A stretch of DNA of 5,596 nucleotides. Origin: Candidatus Cloacimonadota bacterium (lineage in GTDB: Bacteria > Cloacimonadota > Cloacimonadia > Cloacimonadales > TCS61). The position numbers and the translations under genes are program-made. How positions within the stretch are numbered: position 1 is the stretch's first letter; every line of letters starts with the position of its first letter. Under the pieces are notes generated by a model that had not been told where the DNA came from, made no database searches, and saw nothing but the letters and a program-made list of their open reading frames with translations. The stretch is from assembly GCA_030628755.1 (NCBI GenBank), contig DAOVQH010000181.1, positions 1-5,596 of the forward strand, given 5' to 3'. Below are positions 1-4,385 of the stretch, one piece after another.

Positions 1-88
1 AATAGACCAGAAGTGCTGTTCCAAAAATAACAAACCCGATAATAAGATTATGCTTTTTATTTACAAATGGTTGTGGTTTTAAAGTCAT
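1..88 (-). CDS. 5' end of a probable membrane protein gene (partial)
   Basis: An ATG at 88-86 (minus strand) is preceded by a good Shine-Dalgarno, GGAG at 98-95, seven bases upstream. The frame stays open for 29 codons to the window edge. The peptide begins MTLKPQPFVNKKHN, a short basic N-terminus, and continues LIIGFVIFGTALLVY, a hydrophobic run that looks like the start of a transmembrane helix with the N-terminus in the cytoplasm. I do not recognise the family from so little sequence. It lies downstream of clpX on the same strand, but a terminator and about 680 bp of repeats separate them, so it probably has its own promoter. I saw no convincing -35/-10 pair. An uncleaved signal anchor, the first helix of a polytopic protein, or a lipid-anchored protein all remain possible. 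Confidence 0.7.
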   Translation of the reverse strand, partial: MTLKPQPFVNKKHNLIIGFVIFGTALLVY

Positions 89-143
89 TTATTTCTCCAA
101 TAATTTAATAAATTAGGTAAAATTTGGAAATAGATGTCTTTCT

Positions 144-330
144 GTCCATTCTACGTAGCAGGGCTACTGCAAAGGATGAAAGGAAATCTTCGAAGACTAT
201 TCTCTCGAAGAATCTCATTCTCTCTTGAATTCTTCCATCTCTGCCAAGGCTTCGGTCTTCACTCTGTTACGCCCCGACAAGACGACGAGACAGGTCGTCG
301 CTTGCCCTTGTAAGTGTACCTCAGAATGAC
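144..330. repeat. 187-bp repeat-like element with imperfect terminal inverted repeats
   Basis: The left end reads GTCCATTCT (144-152) and the right end AGAATGAC (323-330). These are inverted copies apart from one extra C, so they look like terminal inverted repeats. Inside are a hairpin GTAGC-AGG-GCTAC (155-167), a 10-bp perfect palindrome TCTTCGAAGA near 187-196, and a stem GACGAC/GTCGTC (281-286 with 294-299). On the minus strand the element opens GTCATTCTGAGG and later contains GAGATTCTTCGAGAG. From memory, GTCATTCTGAG...GAAGAATCTC phrases are typical of dispersed intergenic repeats in several environmental bacterial phyla, but I cannot run the search. There is no open reading frame of note, so it would be MITE-like at most. 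Confidence 0.55.
281..299. repeat. GC-rich hairpin inside the 187-bp element
   Basis: GACGAC (281-286) pairs perfectly with GTCGTC (294-299) around a 7-base loop. CAA (278-280) can extend the stem with TTG (302-304) across a small bulge. There is no T-run on either side, so it is not an intrinsic terminator. It is most simply an internal structural part of the surrounding repeat. Confidence 0.5.
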
Positions 331-487
331 TTTCAATTTTTTTTCTACATAATTCATTTTTATGCAAGAAAACTTGTTTTTCACTAATTTCCCGTCAAGG
401 AATTTAATCCATTTCTTTTGAAGTGCTCAAGAGTGGGTCAGTTCTATTTACAGCATTTACAACTAATCCTGGATTCTTTACTACTCT

Positions 488-513
488 TGTATCCAAGCCC
501 CAGCTTGGATACA
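488..513. repeat. Perfect palindromic repeat, 11-bp stem
   Basis: TGTATCCAAGC (488-498) and GCTTGGATACA (503-513) are perfect reverse complements around the 4-base loop CCCA. Neither strand has a T-run after the stem, which argues against a rho-independent terminator. The core CCAAGC/GCTTGG is the same core found in the arms of the neighbouring element at 539-549 and 700-710, so the two probably belong to one family of short palindromes. Confidence 0.75.
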
Positions 514-571
514 CATAGCTTACCAATAAGATGAAAAAGGTTACCAAGCTAGCCCAATGAAACGATCCCGA

Positions 572-589
572 TTCACCCTTTTCACCCTT
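572..589. repeat. Tandem duplication of a 9-mer
   Basis: TTCACCCTT occurs twice with no gap, at 572-580 and 581-589. The duplication lies inside the nested repeat element and has no coding context. It may mark slippage or an insertion footprint. Confidence 0.6.
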
Positions 590-598
590 CGCAGTATG

Positions 599-676
599 CT
601 ACGGAGAACGGGCGTAGTTCATCCTTCGTCCCGAATGCTTTCGGGACTACGGAGAATGGATACTACGGAGAACGGG
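599..676 (+). repeat. Three direct copies of CTACGGAGAA(C/T)GG
   Basis: CTACGGAGAACGGG is found identically at 599-612 and 663-676. A third copy, CTACGGAGAATGGA, lies at 647-660 directly after the hairpin at 628-647. The motif is the right-hand flank of the CGGGACTACGGA palindrome family, so the segment seems to be a stack of partial and complete copies of one repeat unit. Confidence 0.65.
622..653. repeat. Palindromic repeat unit, intergenic copy of the unit seen in tig
   Basis: GTCCCGAA (628-635) and TTCGGGAC (640-647) form a perfect 8-bp stem with the 4-base loop TGCT. TCC (622-624) and GGA (651-653) extend it across mismatches. The right half, CGGGACTACGG (642-652), is identical to the reverse complement of 2657-2667 region inside tig (allowing for the exact edge), and the left half CCTTCG resembles CCTCCG there. 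The tig copy is discussed under its own entry. Confidence 0.65.
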
Positions 677-727
677 TATATCGGGACATAGGCTAAAGGG
701 CTTGGTAACCAGAATATACTATTTATC

Positions 728-764
728 AAAAAAACCTTCAAGGTTTTGAAAACCCTAAAGGTTT
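728..764 (-). terminator. Rho-independent terminator of the tig-clpP-clpX operon
   Basis: On the minus strand, ten bases after the clpX stop codon, the transcript would read AAACCTT, GGGTTTT, AAAACC-TTGAA-GGTTTT and then a T-run. The strongest terminator form is the stem AAAACC/GGTTTT (731-747) with a 5-base loop, its 3' arm running into a seven-T tract (734-728). Two other pairings compete for the same arms: GGTTT with AAACC (744-754), and AAACCTT (764-758) with AAGGTTT. The stem is AT-rich and thus modest in strength, but its place and T-tract are right for ending the operon. Confidence 0.7.
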
Positions 765-773
765 AATATTAAC

Positions 774-2009
774 TTAAGCTGTTTTACCCTCTTTTGCAAT
801 TCGAAAGGAAAATACAGGATCACTATTACCCAGAATTACATCTTTTGAAATCAAACATTCCCTCACATTATCCATATCCGGAATATTATACATAATATCT
901 ATCATGAATTTTTCCATAATAGCCCGAAGCCCACGAGCACCCATTTTTTGTTTTATGGCAGTATGAGAAATTTCACGCAAAGCATCAAGACTAAAATCAA
1001 GTTTTACATCTTCTATCTCAAAAAGTTTTTTATATTGTTTACAGATAGCATTTTTGGGTTTAGTTAAAATTTCGATGAGAGCATCCTCATCGAGTTCTTG
1101 CAAAGAGCTTACCACCGGCATTCTTCCAACCAGTTCAGGAATAAGACCATATTTCAAGAGGTCATCAGGAATACATTTATCGAAGATATTTTTATCTACA
1201 TTTTTTTTGGAAACTATATCAGCATCAAAACCTACAGTTTTTTTCTTTAACCTGTTTTGTATTATTTTTTCAAGTCCGAAGAAAGCCCCTCCAGCAATAA
1301 AGAGGATATCTTTTGTATCAATTTCTATAAATTCCTGTTGAGGGTGTTTACGTCCACCCTTTGGAGGAACATTAACTTTTGCACCTTCCAGGATTTTCAG
1401 AAGGGCTTGCTGAACCCCTTCACCAGAGACATCCCTGGTTATGGAAGGAGTTTCGGATTTTCTGGCAATTTTGTCTAATTCATCTATATAGATAATACCT
1501 TTCTCGGCTTTTTCTATATCGTAGTTTGCATTTTGTAGAATTCTAACCAGGATATTTTCAACATCTTCTCCAACGTATCCGGCTTCTGTGAGAGTGGTGG
1601 CATCTGCAATTGCAAAGGGAACTTTAAGAATCCTGGCAAGTGTCTGGGCTATCAGAGTCTTTCCACAACCGGTTGGACCTATCATCATGATATTACTTTT
1701 TTCAATATCTACGTCATCATTAGGGTTCTGTTTGAATATCCTTTTATAGTGGTTGTAAACTGCCACGGAAATAATTTGCTTTGCAGATTCCTGCCCGATA
1801 ACATACTGGTTCAGTAGTTCGTGAATTTCACGTGGAGTGGGGAGGATGAAATTATCCAGTTCCTTCTTCTGGAATTCCGATTCGATAATGGTAGAACACA
1901 TGGTAATGCATTCATCACAGATATTCCCGCTAATTCCTTTGATCAGGTAAGTTGTTTCAGCTTCTGAACGTCCGCAGAATGAGCAGTGATTTATTTTTAG
2001 ATTATTCAC
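774..2009 (-). CDS. clpX: ATP-dependent Clp protease ATP-binding subunit ClpX
   Basis: ClpX is a cytoplasmic AAA+ hexamer that recognises substrates, unfolds them with ATP and passes them to ClpP. At 411 aa it is near the usual length. The zinc-binding domain has C9, C12, C31 and C34. Walker A is GPTGCGKT (111-118), the pore loop GYVGED (144-149), Walker B IIYIDELDK (172-180), and the RKH loop lies at 220-222. VGF at 259-261 is the ClpP-docking (IGF-type) loop. The arginine finger is R296 in ELVGRMPV, and sensor 2 is R359 in MGARGLR. All key residues are present, so it should be active. The start is a GTG at 2009-2007 behind AGGAGGGG, overlapping the clpP stop by 8 bp, which points to translational coupling. 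A terminator follows at 728-764. Confidence 0.97.
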   Translation of the reverse strand: MNNLKINHCSFCGRSEAETTYLIKGISGNICDECITMCSTIIESEFQKKELDNFILPTPREIHELLNQYVIGQESAKQIISVAVYNHYKRIFKQNPNDDVDIEKSNIMMIGPTGCGKTLIAQTLARILKVPFAIADATTLTEAGYVGEDVENILVRILQNANYDIEKAEKGIIYIDELDKIARKSETPSITRDVSGEGVQQALLKILEGAKVNVPPKGGRKHPQQEFIEIDTKDILFIAGGAFFGLEKIIQNRLKKKTVGFDADIVSKKNVDKNIFDKCIPDDLLKYGLIPELVGRMPVVSSLQELDEDALIEILTKPKNAICKQYKKLFEIEDVKLDFSLDALREISHTAIKQKMGARGLRAIMEKFMIDIMYNIPDMDNVRECLISKDVILGNSDPVFSFRIAKEGKTA

Positions 2010-2625
2010 TTTTCCCCTCCTGTTTTTGGTTTTTTAAAGATTCCTTTCGAGATTCGATAACTTCATCAATTATTCCATACTCTTTTGATTCCTCAGCACT
2101 CATAAAGAAATTCCTGTCGCTATCTATGATGATCTTTTTTAATGGTTGTTTTGTATGTTTCTGCAGGAGGTTGTGTAATTTATCTTTGAGAAGGAGTATT
2201 TCTTTGGTTTGAATTTCGATGTCAGAAGCCTGTCCGCGTACACCACCCATTGGTTGATGAAGCATAATTCTTGTATTGGGAAGTGCGAATCTTTTATCTG
2301 GTGCACCTGCTGCCAGCAGGAATGCCCCCATACTTGATGCCTGTCCTATGCAGATCGTGCTGACATCAGGTCGAATGTACTGCATGGTATCATAAATTGC
2401 CAGCCCGGCAGAAACAGTTCCTCCAGGACTATTTATGTACATATAAATATCTTTATCCGGGTCATCTGCTTCCAGGTGCAGAAGTTGAGCAATAACAACA
2501 TTAGACACATTATCATCTATAGGTGAACCTAAAAATACTATTCTGTCCTTTAGCAGACGGGAATAAATATCATAAGCCCGTTCTACCTTGCCATCCTGTT
2601 CAATAACAATTGGAACGTAAGCCAT
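2002..2625 (-). CDS. clpP: ATP-dependent Clp protease proteolytic subunit ClpP, Asn at the catalytic Asp position
   Basis: ClpP forms the tetradecameric serine-protease chamber that degrades proteins delivered by ClpX. At 207 aa it has normal length. The N-terminal ERAYDIYSRLLKDRI (15-29) and YINSPGG (63-69) are family hallmarks. The nucleophile is S98 in GQASSMGAF and the base is H123 in MLHQPMGG. The third triad residue normally sits in D-R-D-x-F-x-S-A, but here the sequence is SDRNFFMSA (169-177), so N172 (codon AAT) replaces the usual Asp. Asn at this place is known from Listeria ClpP1, where it goes with low activity alone and work in mixed complexes. The tail after about residue 192 is charged and probably disordered. 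The ATG abuts the tig stop (TAAATG), with AAGGAG (2637-2632) inside the end of tig. No second clpP is in the window. Confidence 0.96.
   Translation of the reverse strand: MAYVPIVIEQDGKVERAYDIYSRLLKDRIVFLGSPIDDNVSNVVIAQLLHLEADDPDKDIYMYINSPGGTVSAGLAIYDTMQYIRPDVSTICIGQASSMGAFLLAAGAPDKRFALPNTRIMLHQPMGGVRGQASDIEIQTKEILLLKDKLHNLLQKHTKQPLKKIIIDSDRNFFMSAEESKEYGIIDEVIESRKESLKNQKQEGKSE
2014..2021 (-). promoter_or_regulatory. Shine-Dalgarno of clpX, supports the GTG start
   Basis: AGGAGGGG (2021-2014) stands four bases before GTG at 2009-2007 (six bases if AGGAGG is taken as the core), inside the last codons of clpP. This strong site fixes GTG as the start of clpX, and the first zinc cysteine is already residue 9, so there is little room for a later start. 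Confidence 0.85.
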
Positions 2626-3954
2626 TTATTTCTCCTTCTTTTCTTCTTCATCACGCCGTAGTCCCGTTTTATCGGGCGGAGGCGGATTGTCTTGTTCCTT
2701 TTTTTCTTTGGGATAAGGAACGAATTTAGAGTGCTTTTGAAGAAACTTCATCAATTTCCTTTCTTCTACTGCAAACTTAAACTCATCACTCTTAATCTGT
2801 TTTTTATACATTTCTTTATATTTGTCAAGTTTCATTTTCAGATTGTCTGCAGCTTCCTTGATAATTTCTTCTTTATCCTCATCTGTTATTTCTATTTTTT
2901 CTTTCTTTTTCAGTTCTTCCAGAATGAGGTGACTTTTCAAATTATATTCAGCGATTCCCATATACATTGGTATAATCTTTTCCAGTTCGATCTTGTATTT
3001 CTTTACATATGGTTTTGCCAGGCTTTCAGCATAATTTGTTATCACGGATTTTGGAACATCAAAAGGATTTTCTTCGATTATTTTTATGATAATCGAACTT
3101 CTCATTCTTTCTTTATTTTCTTTTTTGAGTTTAAGTTTTAACTCCTCAGTGACTTTTTTCCTGAGTTCTTTCAAGGAATTATACTCGAGGTCTTTAGCAA
3201 ATTCATCATTTAATTCCGGTAAGATCCTTCTCTTGATTGACTTTATTTTTACAAGGAATTCTTTATTTATGAATTTTTCATTTATTTCATTATCAGTTGT
3301 TTTCTGGTCTTTAGCGAAGAGCTTTGTTTTAATCTCATCGTCAACTTTTAGCCAGGTGAGTTTTATATTAAAAGATTTTGAATAGGAATTATCTCCCAGA
3401 ATAAATTCTCTCTCGATCTCTTTTGTAATTTTCCCTTCATCATCCAGGAATTTGATTATTGCTTTAATGAAATCGTTTTCTTCAGCAGTTTCGGGAGTGA
3501 TTTCGTTTCCCATTCGATAGCGGAAATCTTCGATCGTGGCATCCACCATTTCTTTTTTGAATTTTGTTTCTTCAAAAGGAACTTTCAGGTTTTTATATTT
3601 TTCAATTTTAATCTCTGGCATTACTTCGAATTTAAAAGTGGCAACCAGGTCTTTACCTTTTTCCCATTCAACCTTTGTAGCTTCACCCTGATTTATCGGT
3701 TTCACATCTTTTTCATCTATAGCTTTTTTATAAAAATCACCCAGTTTCTGGTTGTAGAATTCTTCTTTTGCGTGTTCCCCGTAAGTTCTTTCTATCATCG
3801 AGAGAGGAGCTTTACCTTTTCTGAAACCAGGCATTGCTAGGTGATTTTTGAATGAATTAAGAATTTTATTATATTCGTCCAAAGCTTCCTGGGAATCAAT
3901 AGTTATAGTTAATTCTTTTTCACACTGACTGATGTCTTTTAATTCGGTTTTCAC
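2626..3954 (-). CDS. tig: Trigger factor (ribosome-associated chaperone), PPIase domain degenerate
   Basis: Trigger factor binds the ribosome at the tunnel exit and shields nascent chains. The 442 aa are close to family length. The N-terminal ribosome-docking signature GFRKGKAP is at 43-50. A PPIase-like segment spans roughly 158-241 and ends in RRILPELNDEFAKDL (242-256), a family hallmark. The glycine-rich MIPGFE-type active-site segment is not recognisable, so prolyl isomerase activity is doubtful. NPFDVPKSVI (296-305) begins a typical part of the helical chaperone domain, which is rich in Lys and Glu. The last 20 or so residues include PPPPDKTGLRR (424-434), encoded by a palindromic repeat. 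The start is GTG at 3954-3952 behind AAGGAG (3965-3960); the nearby ATG at 3958 is in another frame and closes quickly. First gene of the operon. Confidence 0.95.
   Translation of the reverse strand: MKTELKDISQCEKELTITIDSQEALDEYNKILNSFKNHLAMPGFRKGKAPLSMIERTYGEHAKEEFYNQKLGDFYKKAIDEKDVKPINQGEATKVEWEKGKDLVATFKFEVMPEIKIEKYKNLKVPFEETKFKKEMVDATIEDFRYRMGNEITPETAEENDFIKAIIKFLDDEGKITKEIEREFILGDNSYSKSFNIKLTWLKVDDEIKTKLFAKDQKTTDNEINEKFINKEFLVKIKSIKRRILPELNDEFAKDLEYNSLKELRKKVTEELKLKLKKENKERMRSSIIIKIIEENPFDVPKSVITNYAESLAKPYVKKYKIELEKIIPMYMGIAEYNLKSHLILEELKKKEKIEITDEDKEEIIKEAADNLKMKLDKYKEMYKKQIKSDEFKFAVEERKLMKFLQKHSKFVPYPKEKKEQDNPPPPDKTGLRRDEEEKKEK
2654..2686 (-). repeat. Palindromic repeat embedded in the 3' end of tig
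   Basis: On the plus strand CGCC (2654-2657) and CCCG (2663-2666) pair with CGGG (2673-2676) and GGCG (2681-2684). On the minus-strand complement logic, the plus-strand CCGTAGTCCCG (2656-2666) is the exact reverse complement of CGGGACTACGG at 642-652. The other half, CGGAGG, matches CCTTCG of the intergenic copy with one change. The block is GC-rich within an AT-rich gene and codes for residues 424-434, between two Lys/Glu-rich stretches. It is read in an open frame, so the gene was lengthened and not broken. Confidence 0.7.
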
Positions 3955-3959
3955 ACATT

Positions 3960-3965
3960 CTCCTT
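3960..3965 (-). promoter_or_regulatory. Shine-Dalgarno of tig, supports the GTG start
   Basis: AAGGAG (3965-3960) lies five bases before GTG at 3954-3952. The ATG at 3958-3956 sits too near the site and its frame ends after 12 codons, and the GTG at 3956-3954 is followed at once by TGA. GTG at 3954 is thus the only sensible start. Confidence 0.8.
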
Positions 3966-3990
3966 ATTTTTATAACAAGCTAAGCCTTCT

Positions 3991-4041
3991 TCACAATTCA
4001 CAACTTATTAATATTAAACAAGTTAGAATCTCAAAAACCAT
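3991..4041 (-). CDS. Possible 16-aa leader peptide upstream of tig
   Basis: An ATG at 4041-4039 follows GGAGGT (4054-4049) at the optimal distance of seven bases, the best Shine-Dalgarno in this intergenic region. It opens a 16-codon frame, MVFEILTCLILISCEL, ending in TGA at 3993-3991, 36 bp before the tig start codon. The peptide is hydrophobic. It could be a leader or uORF affecting tig expression, a tiny membrane peptide, or a chance match in AT-rich DNA. No family is recognised and the case rests only on the ribosome binding site. Confidence 0.3.
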   Translation of the reverse strand: MVFEILTCLILISCEL

Positions 4042-4135
4042 CTTGACTACCTCCGTTCTAAATATGCTAGTTAATTTCTTTTTATTAATAGGATTAGCTA
4101 ATGCTCCCTGCTAATATTCATTTTCTTATCATATC

Positions 4136-4215
4136 CACCTCATCCCGACCTTCTCCTATCGAGGAGAAGGAGAATTAAAACTTCCTCTCCTTTTAGGAGA
4201 GGATTGAGGTGAGGT
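4136..4215. repeat. Double-hairpin repeat with outer inverted repeats
   Basis: The outer arms are CACCTCA (4136-4142) and TGAGGTG (4205-4211), perfect inverted copies, with a further AGGT to 4215. Inside lie two separate hairpins: CCTTCTCCT/AGGAGAAGG (4149-4170, 9-bp stem, 4-base loop) and CCTCTCCT/AGGAGAGG (4184-4202, 8-bp stem, 3-base loop). The two hairpins are similar in sequence, so the element looks like a duplicated stem inside a cruciform frame. There is no ORF. From memory, CTCTCC...GGAGAGG/GTGAGG elements of this form are dispersed in many environmental genomes. It could also dampen read-through from the tRNA, although no good T-run follows. Confidence 0.65.
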
Positions 4216-4274
4216 AAAAAACACCCTATTTTGCAGAACACATCTATAATTAACTAAAAGCAATATACAATAAA

Positions 4275-4362
4275 TGGTGCGAAAGAGGGGATTTGAACCC
4301 CTATCCCGAAAATCGGGACTGGATTCTAAGTCCAGCGCGTCTGCCAATTCCGCCACTTTCGC
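4275..4362 (-). tRNA. tRNA-Leu (anticodon UAG), CCA encoded
   Basis: Read on the minus strand the gene starts GCGAAAG (4362-4356), which pairs with CTTTCGC (4285-4279), followed by discriminator A (4278) and an encoded CCA (4277-4275). The D-stem is GCG/CGC. The anticodon stem CTGGA/TCCAG encloses the loop CTTAGAA with anticodon TAG, reading CUN leucine codons. The long variable arm, stem TCCCGA/TCGGGA, shows a class II tRNA, and the T-arm is AGGGG-TTCAAAT-CCCCT. All stems pair perfectly. It begins 9 bp after the stop of the TPR gene, so it may be cut from a shared transcript. Confidence 0.97.
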
Positions 4363-4364
4363 AT

Positions 4365-4385
4365 AAAAGATTTATTTAATCTTTT
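4365..4385 (-). repeat. AT-rich inverted repeat at the TPR stop codon
   Basis: AAAAGATT (4365-4372) and AATCTTTT (4378-4385) are perfect inverted copies around a 5-base loop containing part of the stop codon. On the minus strand the 3' arm ends CTTTTAT just before the tRNA. It could be a weak terminator or a processing signal between mRNA and tRNA, but an all-but-one A/T stem is weak and may be chance. Confidence 0.35.

Larger units (their letters stand above)
539..710. repeat. 172-bp nested element bounded by 11-bp inverted repeats
   Basis: GGTTACCAAGC (539-549) and GCTTGGTAACC (700-710) are perfect inverted copies. Just inside, TAGCC (550-554) can pair with GGCTA (691-695) across a four-base bulge. 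The enclosed DNA carries other repeats: a tandem 9-mer at 572-589, three copies of a CTACGGAGAA motif, and the hairpin at 628-647. The arms resemble the intact palindrome at 488-513, so the simplest reading is one palindrome whose loop has been filled by a second repeat family. Confidence 0.6.
89..773. other. Gene-free region filled with dispersed-type repeats
   Basis: I find no convincing gene in these 685 bp on either strand. From left to right the stretch holds the leader of the left-hand gene (89-143), a 187-bp element with imperfect terminal inverted repeats (144-330), an AT-rich spacer with nothing I can name (331-487), a strong hairpin (488-513), a nested inverted-repeat element (539-710) and the clpX terminator (728-764). 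The repeats are visibly richer in G+C than the spacer and the genes, which suggests insertion of mobile or dispersed palindromic sequences. No transposase is present, so any movement would have been non-autonomous. Confidence 0.75.
3955..4274. other. Region between tRNA-Leu and tig
   Basis: These 320 bp carry the double-hairpin repeat (4136-4215) and a possible 16-codon leader ORF (3991-4041). The operon promoter should be here or further upstream. The best match I see is TTGTGA, 16 bases, TATAAA on the minus strand, ending about 14 bases before the tig start. It would leave an implausibly short leader that cuts into the Shine-Dalgarno, so I do not list it as a promoter. No heat-shock-type CIRCE inverted repeat is visible. 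Confidence 0.6.

Noticed and set aside
111..118. Cys in the ClpX Walker A motif GPTGCGKT as an anomaly (protein residues given)
   Set aside because: This position varies (Ser, Thr, Cys) among functional ClpX proteins.
365..381. CAAG-AAAA-CTTG followed by TTTTT, a possible plus-strand terminator
   Set aside because: The stem has only four pairs and no plus-strand gene precedes it.
599..676. Spaced direct repeats as a CRISPR array
   Set aside because: The repeats are only 10-14 bp, the spacers are unequal (34 and 2 bp), and no cas gene is near.
2692..3385. Phe/Ile-rich plus-strand frames that look like membrane proteins
   Set aside because: They are antisense shadows of the Lys/Glu-rich trigger factor, since AAA and GAA codons read as TTT and TTC on the other strand.
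3968..3995. TTGTGA-N16-TATAAA as the tig promoter
   Set aside because: The predicted start of transcription would fall in or next to the Shine-Dalgarno, leaving almost no leader.
3932..4114. A 60-codon plus-strand frame overlapping the tig start
   Set aside because: It has no ribosome binding site and overlaps the start of a well-supported gene on the other strand; its hydrophobic look comes from AT-rich composition.
4156..4356. A 66-codon minus-strand frame starting MAELADALDLESSP
   Set aside because: It is the translation of the tRNA-Leu gene itself, a well-known false ORF, and its later part runs through the double-hairpin repeat.
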